Shown piece after piece: positions 25,787 through 35,446 of a stretch of DNA of 64,000 nucleotides. This stretch comes from SXOA01 sp046153945. GTDB taxonomy: Bacteria; Planctomycetota; Planctomycetia; Pirellulales; Pirellulaceae. Position 1 is the stretch's first letter, and each line of letters opens with the position of its first letter. Below the pieces are notes generated by a model. That model did not search any database and was not told the DNA's origin. It saw nothing but the letters and a program-made list of their open reading frames with translations. Location: NCBI GenBank assembly GCA_046153945.1, contig JBJXFF010000002.1:1-64000 (forward strand), in the 5' to 3' direction. Made by a program: the position numbers and the translations under genes.

Positions 25787-27844
25787 ATGGATGCCTCTGC
25801 GCCGCAAACAACCCCGCCTGCCGTTCAGGAAATCAATGCCAGTGAAATCCCTTTGGACGAGGGGCCGCAGCTTGGATCGGCGGTCAAAAATATTCTCGTC
25901 GGCAAGCCGCTCGACCTGGCGGATCGTTCCGTTTACCACCATGTCTCGCTAATCGCGTTTCTGGCTTGGGTGGGGCTGGGAGCGGACGGCTTGTCGTCCT
26001 CCTGCTACGGCCCATCCGAGGCATTTCATCACCTGGGCACGCACCACCATCTGGCCATCTTGCTGGCTGTGGCGACCATCTTCACGGTCTTCGTCATCTC
26101 CGCCTGCTACAGCCACATCATCGAAGCCTTTCCTAGCGGCGGCGGCGGCTATTTGGTCGCCAGCAAGCTCTTGGGCCGGCCCGTGGGGGTGGTTTCCGGC
26201 TGTGCGCTGGTGGTGGATTACATCCTGACGGTAACCGTCTCGATTGCCGCGGCGGGCGACGCCCTGCTGGGGCTGGCCGGTCCGGAATGGGCTGCTTGGA
26301 AACTGCCGCTGGAGTCAGGTGCCATTGTCGTACTGGTGCTGCTCAATCTGCGCGGCGTGAAAGAATCCGTCACGGTGCTGCTGCCGATTTTTCTGCTTTT
26401 TCTGGCGACGCATGCCGTGCTGATTGCCGGCTCCATTGCCTTGCATGTTTCCTCGCTCGGGACCGTTGCGCAGGACATCGCCACCGAGGTGCAGGCCGAT
26501 CTGGCAAATCCGAGCATGGGATTGATCGGCACCATTGGCCTGCTGCTGTATGCCTATTCCCTCGGTGCCGGCACCTACACCGGCATCGAAGCCGTCTCCA
26601 ACAGCATGCCGGTGATGCGCGAGCCGCGGGTCGCAACCGCTAAACGGACCATGATCTACATGGCCACTTCCCTAGCAGTCACGGCCGGCGGGTTGATGCT
26701 CGCGTATCTCCTCCTGAAGCTCACGCTCCCGGAAGGGGCCAGTGTGACGATGAATCAGTTGCTGTCGGAGAAGTTCGCAACCGGCCTGGGACTATCCCCT
26801 TGGATCGCGCGGACGTTCGTCCTGGTCACGATGCTCTCGGAAGGAGCGCTGCTCGTCGTCGCCGCGCAAGCGGGCTTTATCGACGGCCCGCGAGTCTTGG
26901 CGAATATGGCCCACGACTCCTACGTCCCCCATCGCTTCGGCAGCCTCTCGGATCGCCTCGCCGCTCACAACGGGATTTTGCTGATTGGCGGAGCCGCGCT
27001 ATTGGCCCTGTGGGGAACGCAGGGAAACATTACCACGCTCGTTTCGATGTACTCCATCAATGTGTTCCTCACGTTTTCCCTCTCGATGATCGGCATGTGC
27101 CGCTTTTGGTGGCAGCAGAAGCAGACCAATCCGCTCTGGCGGCGTCGGCTGCTCCTCTTCGGATTCGGGGGCGGGATGTGCCTTTGCATTTTGGCGGTGA
27201 CGGTCTTCTTCAAATTCTTTGAAGGGGGGCTGATTACGGTCGGCGTCACCAGCCTGTTCGTGCTCGCCTGCTTTCTGATCCACTGGTACTACCGCGCCGT
27301 CAGCCGCAGCTTGGAAGGGCTGACTGCCACTTTGGGAGCGATCGAAGTCAATCAATCGCCGAATCTCGGTCCCTTGCAGCCCGACTTGCCGACGGCGATT
27401 GTGCTTGTCGGCGGCTACAGCGGCCTGGGGGTCCACACCTTGCTTGGGGCATTGCAAAAAGTCCCCAAGCACTTTCAAAACATCATTTTCATTTCCGTCG
27501 GCGTGGTCGATTCCGGCAACTTCAAAGGGGCGGACGCCGTCGAGGACCTCCGCAACTTCACCCGGACCAGCCTGCAAAAGTACGTGGACCTGGCCCGCCG
27601 CCTCGGGCTTCCTTCCCGCGGCTATCTGGCGATTGGGACCGACGTGGTCGCGGAACTGGAAAACCTCTGCAAGGCGGTTCACAAGGAATTTCCGAAGAGC
27701 ATCGTCATCTCCGGCCAACTCGTCTTCCGCCGCGAAACCTGGATCGGTCTGCTGCTGCATAACCAGACGGCATTTTCGCTGGAGCGGCGCTTGCAGTGGG
27801 ACGGCATTCCGATGATGATTCTGCCGACCCGTGTGCAGAAGTAG
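25787..27844 (+). CDS. APC superfamily permease with C-terminal cytosolic domain
   Basis: 685 residues. About twelve membrane helices cover residues ~50-500, beginning with LADRSVYHHVSLIAFLAWVGLGADGLSSS and including FPSGGGGYLVASKLLG, an APC-type unwound-helix glycine motif. The last ~170 residues are soluble and open with TAIVLVGGYSGLGVHTLLGA, like a nucleotide-binding or regulatory domain; this part is longer than in most amino-acid permeases and recalls potassium/amino-acid transporters with cytosolic tails. Substrate unknown. GGAG precedes the ATG. It converges on a small minus-strand gene 22 nt away. Confidence 0.87.
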   Translation: MDASAPQTTPPAVQEINASEIPLDEGPQLGSAVKNILVGKPLDLADRSVYHHVSLIAFLAWVGLGADGLSSSCYGPSEAFHHLGTHHHLAILLAVATIFTVFVISACYSHIIEAFPSGGGGYLVASKLLGRPVGVVSGCALVVDYILTVTVSIAAAGDALLGLAGPEWAAWKLPLESGAIVVLVLLNLRGVKESVTVLLPIFLLFLATHAVLIAGSIALHVSSLGTVAQDIATEVQADLANPSMGLIGTIGLLLYAYSLGAGTYTGIEAVSNSMPVMREPRVATAKRTMIYMATSLAVTAGGLMLAYLLLKLTLPEGASVTMNQLLSEKFATGLGLSPWIARTFVLVTMLSEGALLVVAAQAGFIDGPRVLANMAHDSYVPHRFGSLSDRLAAHNGILLIGGAALLALWGTQGNITTLVSMYSINVFLTFSLSMIGMCRFWWQQKQTNPLWRRRLLLFGFGGGMCLCILAVTVFFKFFEGGLITVGVTSLFVLACFLIHWYYRAVSRSLEGLTATLGAIEVNQSPNLGPLQPDLPTAIVLVGGYSGLGVHTLLGALQKVPKHFQNIIFISVGVVDSGNFKGADAVEDLRNFTRTSLQKYVDLARRLGLPSRGYLAIGTDVVAELENLCKAVHKEFPKSIVISGQLVFRRETWIGLLLHNQTAFSLERRLQWDGIPMMILPTRVQK

Positions 27845-27866
27845 GCGAGTCCCAGCCGGCGACTGA

Positions 27867-28112
27867 TCACGTTTTCGAGAACAGACAATCCCGCAGGGCA
27901 TTGGCACGGACCCCGCGCTGTCTCGGGTAAGCGACCAGGCGGACTCTCCGGGTGGAGTTGAACCACATTGTTCCTTCGTCGTCCGAAGAGAGCGTGTCTC
28001 CAATTTCCACGGGACCGCTATCCAGGTCGAGGATGGTGAATCCTCTTTCGTCGCTGACCGCTATCAAATGCCGCTCGGGATTGGCGGCATAAACCAGGAC
28101 ACTGTGAGGCAT
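27867..28112 (-). CDS. small protein of unknown function
   Basis: 81 residues starting MPHSVLVYAANPERHLIAVS; the middle contains GFTILDLDSGPVEIGDTLSS. A good ribosome binding site (GAGAGGAC) lies before the ATG, the main support besides a plausible composition. No membrane segment, no cysteine pair. I do not recognise a family. Confidence 0.55.
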   Translation of the reverse strand: MPHSVLVYAANPERHLIAVSDERGFTILDLDSGPVEIGDTLSSDDEGTMWFNSTRRVRLVAYPRQRGVRANALRDCLFSKT

Positions 28113-28308
28113 GAAAGTCCTCTCGGGGAAGTTAAGACAGCCGCATCCTCGCGTGGGTTAGTGTTCATTGGCCAACTCTTCCCCCAAATTGGCTGCTCGT
28201 CAAGAAATTCTGAAAAATGAGCGACGCGGCGCGAAGCTGTGCCGAGGGCGTGGTTTCTAACCGAGTGACCGGGAGGGATGTGACTGATTTCCCATTGCCC
28301 CAAATCAG

Positions 28309-28393
28309 TAGCCGAGGCGGGACTCGAACCCGCACTTCCCTAACGGGAAACAGGATTTTAAATCCTGTGCGTCTGCCATTTCGCCACTCGGCC
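28309..28393 (-). tRNA. tRNA-Leu(UAA)
   Basis: Read on the minus strand, it forms an acceptor GGCCGAG/CTCGGCT (with one terminal G-U), a D-arm TGGCGAAATGGCAGACGC, the anticodon stem CAGGA/TCCTG around TTTAAAA (anticodon TAA), a long variable arm (TTCCCGTTAGGGAA) typical of leucine tRNAs, and T-arm GCGGGTTCGAGTCCCGC. CCA is not encoded. Confidence 0.93.
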
Positions 28394-28563
28394 CAAGGAC
28401 TCTTCCACCGGCTGTCTCACGGCCTCTAGCAAACCACACCCCAGGGACACCGGCAAGGCGGCTTAGGTTCTGGGAGGGCGGACACTTCCCCAGCAATGTG
28501 ACCACTTGGAGCCTGTTTTTGGACCCTCACTCTGGCCCTCTTCCAATCGCAGAGGGAAAACCC

Positions 28564-29424
28564 CTAAGCTCCAAAACCGACTGCTTCCAAGTGATGCTCG
28601 CTCTTGAGTACTTCTCGCCACTTGACCCCGTCGGTCGAATGCAGGAGGCGCCCCTTCCAACTTGTACCGACGAACGCTTTGTTTCCAAAGGCCGCGGTGG
28701 TTGGCGCATCCTTGCTCGGAATTCGCTCCCATTTTTCGCCACCTGCCGAAAGGTAGGTGGCCCCTTGGCCGATGGCGACGAATTTCTCACCGGTCCAGAC
28801 GACCGTGTTGCAGTGCTCCCCTTCCTCGCCGACTTGCCGCTCGCTCCACTGCTTGCCGTCGCGGGTGGAGATCCGCAGTCCGTGCAGGCCCACTCCCACA
28901 AAGATGCCGTTGCCGAAGGCGACGTCAATGAGCGTATCGACGGCTTTGGTGTTGGGAGTATCCTCCCAGGTTAACCCGCCATCTTTGGAGGCGGCACGGC
29001 GGCCCCGGTCGCCGACGCCAACGCATAGGTCGTTGCCAAAGGCGACGCGGCGGAGGACGAACTTCGCCCCGGTTTCGTGGAAGTCGCTCCACTTCAGGCC
29101 GTCCGTCGAGGTCAGCTCAAAGGCATTGGCGGCACCGACCGAGCCAGGGTCCCCACCCAAGGCGAGAAAACGGTCCTTTCCATAGGCGATGCCCCGGACG
29201 TAGCGTGAATATTTGGCGTCTTGCTTCTCGGTCTGCCAAACTTTGCCATCGGCAGTTGTCGCGAAGATGTTTACGCCGCCGTAGCTGCCGAAGGCGACGA
29301 AACGTCCCGCTCCGAAGCAGAGTCCGCGATAGACTTCCCCCTCTTTGCCGAGCACGGGGTCGCTCCACTTCACCCCATCGGCTGAAGTCAGGCGTGCTCC
29401 GTTGTGTCCGACGGCGAGGAACAT
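28564..29424 (-). CDS. beta-propeller protein (sialidase/YCF48-like repeats)
   Basis: 286 residues made of six to seven repeats of the form GxGxFVAxGxxG followed by STDGxxWxD, for example LTSADGVKWSD, ATTADGKVWQT, LTSTDGLKWSD and HSTDGVKWRE. This is the Asp-box/BNR-like propeller pattern. No signal peptide is apparent from this start, although the partners encoded upstream are exported. It starts 6 nt after the DUF1552 gene and so is the third gene of that operon. Its role may be binding; no enzyme residues are recognisable. Confidence 0.82.
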   Translation of the reverse strand: MFLAVGHNGARLTSADGVKWSDPVLGKEGEVYRGLCFGAGRFVAFGSYGGVNIFATTADGKVWQTEKQDAKYSRYVRGIAYGKDRFLALGGDPGSVGAANAFELTSTDGLKWSDFHETGAKFVLRRVAFGNDLCVGVGDRGRRAASKDGGLTWEDTPNTKAVDTLIDVAFGNGIFVGVGLHGLRISTRDGKQWSERQVGEEGEHCNTVVWTGEKFVAIGQGATYLSAGGEKWERIPSKDAPTTAAFGNKAFVGTSWKGRLLHSTDGVKWREVLKSEHHLEAVGFGA

Positions 29425-29430
29425 GGTGAA

Positions 29431-30882
29431 TTAAGCAAGCCCCGGCAGCCGGCCGTCAAAGCGGGCGTTCTTCGAGACCTTGCTGTCGCCAAACTCGTCC
29501 ACCTTGACGCTCATCCGGTCGAGCATCTCCACGTAGAGATTGGCCACGGGGGTGTTATTGGGGAAATCGATTTGCCGCCCGGTCTTGAGCGTCCCCTGGG
29601 CATTGCCGACCAGCAGCTTGGGATAGTCGTCCCGGCCGTGGCCGCCGTCGGCCATGTAGGAGGTGTAGAGTAGCAGCGAATTGTCGAGCAGCGACGAGCC
29701 TCCTTCGTCGATCCCCTGCATCGTGCGAACCAGCTCCGCGAACAGGCTGGTATACCAGGCGTGAATCTGCCGGCAGGCTTCGCGGGCGATTGGATCGGCG
29801 TCTTCCACGCGCCCCGCGTTCCCTTGATGTTCCAGCGTGTGGCAATGCTGTTCGTAGCCGACCGTGATGACGCCGGGGAAATAGGCCCCATCGTCGCCGA
29901 CGGCGAGCGTGCAGACGCGAGTGGTGTCAGTCTGAAACGCGAGCACCATCAGGTCCGACATGATCCGGATGTACTCGCCATGCTTCTCGGGGTCGCGATA
30001 GACGAGGTCCCGGAACTTGTAAAAGGGAATCTCCTTGGCCGGCAGCTTGGGATCGACCAACTTGCCGGGGCCGGGGGAAGCGGCGTCGAGCGCTTCCTCC
30101 TTGAGGCGGGCTTCGAGCGTGGCGATCCGTTTTTCCATGCTCCGGACGGAGAACAAATATTGATCGAGCTTGTCCCGGTCGAGCCGGCCGAGCTTGCCGC
30201 GGAGGCGCTGCGCTTGCTCCCGGACCAGGTCGATCACGCTGGCGTCGTACGAATCCACTTTCGCCGAATCGCGGACCACTGCTGCGGCTTTCGCGGTCGC
30301 CCGCCGCTGCCAGTTGGGGACGACGGGGGTCCGGCCGCGGAACATCCGCTCGTAAACGTGGCGGGGATCGTCCTCGTAGGGGACGGGCGTGTCGGCTGAG
30401 CGGAATGAATAACGGGTTTCGTGATTGCTGAGTCCAATTTCGAGCGAAGGGAGAAATGTGTCTTGCCCGACATGCTGAGCCGCCAGTTGATCGACGGAGA
30501 TGCCGGCCAGCGACTTTCCCCCCTGCTTCGTCGCGAGCGGAGCCGCGGTGAGATGGGTATAGCCGCAGGCTTCGTGGCCGTTGAGGTTCTCGGTCCGGCC
30601 GGCGTGTGAGAGGCCGGTGAGCAGCAGCAGCTCCTGTTTGGCAAAGTCGAGGGGACGCAGAATCGAGGGGAGCTTGTCGAGCGGACCCCCTTCTTTCATC
30701 CGCCACGATTCGAGAACCGTGCCGCCGGTGACCGAGACAATCCCCATCCGCAGCGGCGGACGGACCTTGGCCGATTCGCCGGCAGCCCGCGCCTCGCGAA
30801 CCGCCAGCGATTCGAGCCAGGGGAGCGCGAGCATTGCGCCCGCGCCGCGGAGGAGGGTTCGCCGAGAAAATGGTCGATTCAT
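29431..30882 (-). CDS. DUF1552 protein, Tat-exported
   Basis: 483 residues. A signal with RRTLLRGAGAMLALPWLESLA at the N-terminus indicates Tat export. The remainder matches DUF1552: PLRMGIVSVTGGTVLESWR, GYTHLTAAPLATKQGGKSLA, SLLDNSLLLYTSYMADGGHG. DUF1552 proteins are relatives of DUF1501 and usually pair with DUF1592 proteins, as here (9-nt gap). Function unknown; exported polymer processing is suspected. Confidence 0.93.
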   Translation of the reverse strand: MNRPFSRRTLLRGAGAMLALPWLESLAVREARAAGESAKVRPPLRMGIVSVTGGTVLESWRMKEGGPLDKLPSILRPLDFAKQELLLLTGLSHAGRTENLNGHEACGYTHLTAAPLATKQGGKSLAGISVDQLAAQHVGQDTFLPSLEIGLSNHETRYSFRSADTPVPYEDDPRHVYERMFRGRTPVVPNWQRRATAKAAAVVRDSAKVDSYDASVIDLVREQAQRLRGKLGRLDRDKLDQYLFSVRSMEKRIATLEARLKEEALDAASPGPGKLVDPKLPAKEIPFYKFRDLVYRDPEKHGEYIRIMSDLMVLAFQTDTTRVCTLAVGDDGAYFPGVITVGYEQHCHTLEHQGNAGRVEDADPIAREACRQIHAWYTSLFAELVRTMQGIDEGGSSLLDNSLLLYTSYMADGGHGRDDYPKLLVGNAQGTLKTGRQIDFPNNTPVANLYVEMLDRMSVKVDEFGDSKVSKNARFDGRLPGLA

Positions 30883-30891
30883 AAAGCGAGA

Positions 30892-32862
30892 CTACTGTTC
30901 GATTCGGCGGTGCTGGAAGGGGTAACTCTCTACGATACCAAGAATCAGTTCGGAATAACGATATTCTCGCTCTCTCAATCGCTTGCCCACTTCGTGAATC
31001 GTGCAGTCGTCGAAGTAATCGAGTTCGCGGCCGAGGGCATAAACCAGCAGTTTTTCGGTCAGATTTCTGATGAAATCGTCCTTCCGTTTGAGGATTAGCT
31101 GTTTGAATTCCGCCGCGCCGTTAAATCGCTCGCCGCCGGGGAGTTCGCCCGCCACATCCAGCGGAAACTCCGGCCGGATCTCCCGCCAGGCGCCGATGGG
31201 ATCGTAATTATCAAGGGCAAAGCCGAGCGGGTCGAGCTTTTTGTGGCAGGCGGCGCACGATTTCTGCGTCGCATGCTGGGCGAGCTGTTCGCGGAAAGTC
31301 TTCGGCGCGCGGCGTCGGTTCTGATCGTCGTCCTTGAGCATGCCGGCATTGGCGGGAGGGGGCGGCACCGGAGAGCCGAAGACGACATCCAGGATATACT
31401 TCCCTCGCTGCGTGGGACTGGTCCGAAAGGTGTGCGACGTCATCGACAGCACGCTTGCCATGCCGAGCAAGCCGCCCCGATGATCTTCCGGCCGGAGTGC
31501 CACTCGCTCAAACGTCTTGCCGGCTGGTGGATTCAAGCCATAATGCTTCGCCAAGTCCGCATTGACATACGTGTAGTCGGCGTCGAGCAGCTCCAGCAGA
31601 CTGCGGTCCTCCTGCCGCAAATGATCGACAAACATCATTGTCTCTTCTCGCATCGCATTACGGAGTTCATGCGTGAACGTCGGAAAGAACTCCGTCGTGG
31701 GACGGGCCTGGGCCAGCTTGCCGAGCTGTAGCCATTGCACGGCGAAGTTATCGGTCAGTGCGCGCCCCTTGGGATCTTTGAGCATTCGCAGCGCCTGCTG
31801 ACGGAGAATGGCCGGCTTGGTGAGTTCGCCCGCGTCGGCCAGTTTGGAGAGTTCATCGTCCGGCATGCTGGACCAGAGGAAATACGAGAGTCTCACGGCC
31901 AGTTCATGATTCGTGATTCGCGTCGCGTGGCCGCCGGCTTCCTCTTTCTTGGCCGGCTCACCCTCTTCGAAACGGTAGAGAAACCGCGGGGAGACCAGGA
32001 CCGGCTTGAGCATGGCTCTCGCGGCTTGCTCGAATGGCTCCTCGCGGTCGCGGGCTTTTTGAAACAGGGCGAGGAGCGGCCCCAAATCGTCGTCATTCAC
32101 CGGGCCACGATAGGCCCGGCGGACAAATCGCTCGGCTACTTGCCGAGCAGCTTGTTGTTCCGTGATTTCCTTTCCGGGGCGGACAAACAACACTTCGTCG
32201 AGCTGCTGGCGATAGCGTGGCGAATGCAGCAACTCCAGCACCTTGTCCGCTGCGGCCAAATACTTTTCCAGAAGTGCCGGCGAGAATCCCAATGCCGCCG
32301 ATGTGTTGTCGAAACCATCCACCACAGCTTCATCGGGCATGCCGACCGCTTCGGCGCTGCGGAAGTCGATTCCGAGGAGGTCGCGAATCGTCAGATCGTA
32401 CTCCGTGCGATTAAGCCGGCGGAGTACAGTCGGACCAGGATCCCGCGCCCCCTCGCCGCAGTTGAGATACTCAGTCGCATAGGTCATCCACTCCAGAAGC
32501 ACCTTCTTCTCGTCCGCAGTGAGCGGCGTTTCCCCTTCCGGCGGCATCTCTCCCGACTTCACGCGCAGCAAAGCCCGCTTCCAGAGCGGCCGTTTGCGAA
32601 GAGCGGTCTGATCATCCTTCAGATCCGCATAACTCACTCCACCTTCTTGCGCGTCCGTTCCATGACACGAAAGACAATGCTCCTTCAGCAGCGGCTGAAT
32701 GGTCCTGGTAAAGGCATCCGCGGCAACGAGGGGTGGAGTTTCGCCACGAGTGGACGAAATCAGCGTCACTAAGAGGCTAAACCCAGCGATGCCGCAAAGA
32801 ATGTTAGAAATGGAGTGGCGTAGTTTTCCGTCAGAATTACCTGTTATCTGCATGGGCTCCAT
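30892..32862 (-). CDS. DUF1592 (DUF1587/1588/1585) cytochrome-like planctomycete protein
   Basis: 656 residues from the ATG at 32862; a TTG at 32871 is also in frame. A membrane/signal segment (ILCGIAGFSLLVTLISS) precedes a cytochrome-like domain with HCLSCHG, then DUF1587 (LRRLNRTEYDLTIRDLLGID), DUF1592 (LAVRLSYFLWSSMPDDEL), DUF1588 (HRGGLLGMASVLSMTSHTFR, CAACHKKLDPLGFALDNYD) and DUF1585 at the end. Two CxxCH motifs suggest heme. It is first in a three-gene operon with DUF1552 and a propeller protein. Its ATG is only 12 nt after the 3' end of tRNA-Val on the same strand. Confidence 0.93.
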   Translation of the reverse strand: MEPMQITGNSDGKLRHSISNILCGIAGFSLLVTLISSTRGETPPLVAADAFTRTIQPLLKEHCLSCHGTDAQEGGVSYADLKDDQTALRKRPLWKRALLRVKSGEMPPEGETPLTADEKKVLLEWMTYATEYLNCGEGARDPGPTVLRRLNRTEYDLTIRDLLGIDFRSAEAVGMPDEAVVDGFDNTSAALGFSPALLEKYLAAADKVLELLHSPRYRQQLDEVLFVRPGKEITEQQAARQVAERFVRRAYRGPVNDDDLGPLLALFQKARDREEPFEQAARAMLKPVLVSPRFLYRFEEGEPAKKEEAGGHATRITNHELAVRLSYFLWSSMPDDELSKLADAGELTKPAILRQQALRMLKDPKGRALTDNFAVQWLQLGKLAQARPTTEFFPTFTHELRNAMREETMMFVDHLRQEDRSLLELLDADYTYVNADLAKHYGLNPPAGKTFERVALRPEDHRGGLLGMASVLSMTSHTFRTSPTQRGKYILDVVFGSPVPPPPANAGMLKDDDQNRRRAPKTFREQLAQHATQKSCAACHKKLDPLGFALDNYDPIGAWREIRPEFPLDVAGELPGGERFNGAAEFKQLILKRKDDFIRNLTEKLLVYALGRELDYFDDCTIHEVGKRLREREYRYSELILGIVESYPFQHRRIEQ

Positions 32863-32874
32863 TTTAAACAAAAG

Positions 32875-32948
32875 TGAGCGGTATAGGACTCGAACCTACG
32901 ACCTCAACGATGTCAACGTTGCGCTCTAACCAACTGAGCTAACCGCTC
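32875..32948 (-). tRNA. tRNA-Val(GAC)
   Basis: 74 nt on the minus strand. The acceptor GAGCGGT pairs with ACCGCTC; D-arm TAGCTCAGTTGGTTAGAGC; anticodon stem CAACG/CGTTG with loop TTGACAT (anticodon GAC); T-arm GTAGG TTCGAGT CCTAT; discriminator A. CCA is not encoded. Confidence 0.95.
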
Positions 32949-33229
32949 CAATACTCACTTTGCATCGCCGCACCGAACCTTCGCGGCTGATTACTCTCCA
33001 ATCTGAGCAGAGAGGGGCGAAGGGTCAAGTAGGGAGACGTACAACCATCTGCAAAGGTTCGCCTTTGCCGCAAATCCTACCTCCCCTATACTTTAGCACC
33101 GCTCCCAGCCGACTGTAACGGCAGCCTTTGTACCGCTGCCGAGGCCGGGGCAATGTCGTAGCCGCACGCGGCCCGCGTGCTGGCTTCAGAAGCGTACACG
33201 CGGGGCCGCGTGTCGCTACGAAAGTCACC

Positions 33230-35416
33230 ATGCTCAAGGTCATCCTTCCCGACGGCAGTAGCAAGGAATTCCCCCAGTCCGTCACCATCCGCCAGATCGC
33301 CGAAGGGATCGGCCCGCGGCTCGCCAAAGCGGCCATCGCCGGCGAAGTGGATGGCAAGGTCGTCGGCGTCGATACTCGGCTGCCGGACAATGGCGAGGTC
33401 AAGCTCCGCATTCTCACCAAGAAGGACCCCGAAGCTCTCGCCGTCATGCGGCACTCCGCGGCCCACATCATGGCCCGGGCGGTGATGCGCCTGAAGAAGG
33501 GTGCTCAGCTCGCGTTCGGTCCAACGGTCGAAGGGGGCTTCTACTATGACTTTCAGATGCCGGAGCCGCTTCGCGAAGAAGACTTCCCCGCCATCGAAGC
33601 GGAGATGAAGAAAATCATCGCCCTCGATGAGCCGTTCGAGCGAATCGAAGTCGACCGCAACAAGGCCCTCGACATCTGCAAAGACCTCGGCCAGGAATAC
33701 AAGGTTGAGCACATCTCCACCGGCCTCGCCGAGCATCCGTCTCTCTCGTTCTATCGTCAGGGAGAATTCATCGACCTCTGCCGCGGCCCGCATGTGCCGT
33801 CTGCCGGAGCCATCGGAGCTTACAAAGTCCTCTCCATCGCGGGAGCTTACTGGAAAGGGGACGCGAACAACGCCCAGCTTCAGCGGCTCTATGCCACGGC
33901 CTTCTTCAGCCAGGAAGACCTCGACGAGCATCTGAAGAAAATCGAGGAAGCCAAGCGGCGGGACCATCGCTTGCTCGGCAAGCAGCTCGGGCTCTTTGCC
34001 ATCAGCCAGGAAGTCGGCCCCGGCCTCTGCCTCTGGCTGCCGAAGGGAGCCCAGGTCCGCTCGCAGCTTGAGGAGTTCATCAAGCACGAGCTCCGCAATC
34101 GCAACTACCAGCCGGTCTACACGCCACACATCGGCCGCATTCAGCTTTACCAGACCAGCGGGCACTTTCCCTACTACATGGATTCGCAGTTCCCGCCGTT
34201 CTATCTCGACCCGCTGATGCAGGACACGCAGCACCTGTTCGCGGCCCACTTCAAAGGGGACGTCAACGACCAGAAGTTCGTCGACATCTTCGAAAAATCC
34301 TCCGCCGACTTCCAGAAGAACTTTGGCGTCTCCTCGTTCCTCGGCTTCGGCAATGCAAGCACGGTGGAAGAGCGGAAAATCGCCATCATGCACTGGTTCA
34401 ACGAGCAGGAGGCTTATCTCCTTAAGCCGATGAACTGCCCGCACCACATCCAGATTTACCGGGCGGAGCGCCGCAGCTACAAGGAGCTGCCGGTCCGCCT
34501 CGCGGAGTTCGGTTCGGTCTATCGGTTCGAAAAAACCGGCCAGCTCAATGGCATGACTCGCGTCCGCGGCTTCACGCAGGACGACGCCCACCTGTTCTGC
34601 ATGGAGGAGCAGGTCGCCGCCGAATTCAGCGGCTGCATCGAGATGACGCAGTTCGTGCTCGACTGCCTCGGCCTCACCAACTACCGCGTCCGCCTCGGCT
34701 TCCGCGAAGAGCACAGCGACAAATACGTCGGCAGCCAGGAAGTCTGGAACCGGGCTCAGGCCTCGCTCGAAGAAGTCTGCACGCGCCTGGGCATGAGCTA
34801 CACCGCCGAGCCGGGGGAAGCCGCGTTCTACGGCCCCAAAGCCGACTTCGTCGTGACCGATTGCATCGGCCGCGAGTGGCAACTCGGCACCGTGCAGCTC
34901 GACTACAACCTGCCGGAACGGTTCCAGCTCGAATTCGTCGGCGCGGACAACAAGATGCACCGCCCCGTGATGATCCACCGGGCCCCGCTCGGCAGCATGG
35001 AGCGTTTCATCGGCGTCCTCATCGAACACTTCGCCGGTGCCTTCCCCCTCTGGCTCGCTCCCGAGCAAGCCCGCATCGTCACCGTCAGCGAGAAGAGCGA
35101 AGAGTACGCCCGCACCGTCGAGCAAAAACTCCGCTCCGCCGGCCTCCGGATCACCGGCGACTACCGCCCCGAAAAGCTCGGGGCAAAAATCCGCGACGCC
35201 CAGCTCGAGCTCATCCCCTATATGCTCGTCATCGGCCCCCGCGACGCCGAACAAGGAACCGTCAGTCTCCGCGACCGCCTCGACGGCGACCTCGGAGCCA
35301 TGACCCCCGATGCGGCTATTGCGAAACTGCAAGCGGAGATCGCAGCCCGGACGGTTCGCAAGACTTTTTCAGGAAGCGCTGGGCTGGAAGTCAAAGGTGG
35401 GGAGAATGAATACTAA
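33230..35416 (+). CDS. thrS: threonyl-tRNA synthetase
   Basis: 728 residues from MLKVILPDGS at 33230, the normal start of the TGS domain. Next come the editing domain (MRHSAAHIMARAVM; YWKGDANNAQLQRLYATAFF) and the class II core with zinc ligands C403 (PMNCPHH), H454 (FTQDDAHLFC) and H583 (VMIHRAPLGSMERF), then the anticodon-binding domain. The family is about 640 residues; the extra length is mainly an insert at ~323-392, between SGHFPYYMDSQFPPFY and YLLKPMNCP. PMNCPHH replaces the more common PMNCPGH. An upstream in-frame start would extend into GC palindromes and is unlikely. Confidence 0.96.
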   Translation: MLKVILPDGSSKEFPQSVTIRQIAEGIGPRLAKAAIAGEVDGKVVGVDTRLPDNGEVKLRILTKKDPEALAVMRHSAAHIMARAVMRLKKGAQLAFGPTVEGGFYYDFQMPEPLREEDFPAIEAEMKKIIALDEPFERIEVDRNKALDICKDLGQEYKVEHISTGLAEHPSLSFYRQGEFIDLCRGPHVPSAGAIGAYKVLSIAGAYWKGDANNAQLQRLYATAFFSQEDLDEHLKKIEEAKRRDHRLLGKQLGLFAISQEVGPGLCLWLPKGAQVRSQLEEFIKHELRNRNYQPVYTPHIGRIQLYQTSGHFPYYMDSQFPPFYLDPLMQDTQHLFAAHFKGDVNDQKFVDIFEKSSADFQKNFGVSSFLGFGNASTVEERKIAIMHWFNEQEAYLLKPMNCPHHIQIYRAERRSYKELPVRLAEFGSVYRFEKTGQLNGMTRVRGFTQDDAHLFCMEEQVAAEFSGCIEMTQFVLDCLGLTNYRVRLGFREEHSDKYVGSQEVWNRAQASLEEVCTRLGMSYTAEPGEAAFYGPKADFVVTDCIGREWQLGTVQLDYNLPERFQLEFVGADNKMHRPVMIHRAPLGSMERFIGVLIEHFAGAFPLWLAPEQARIVTVSEKSEEYARTVEQKLRSAGLRITGDYRPEKLGAKIRDAQLELIPYMLVIGPRDAEQGTVSLRDRLDGDLGAMTPDAAIAKLQAEIAARTVRKTFSGSAGLEVKGGENEY

Positions 35417-35446
35417 CCGTCACGGTTGGGACATTATTTCGACACC

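Noticed and set aside
32949..33229. T-box or other riboswitch leader for thrS
   Set aside because: GC palindromes (CACGCGGCCCGCGTG-like) are present, but there is no T-box consensus or antiterminator, and such leaders are not expected in this phylum.
33086..35332. 748-codon open frame antisense to thrS
   Set aside because: The plus strand encodes a complete threonyl-tRNA synthetase; the antisense frame arises from GC-rich codon bias and has low-complexity composition.
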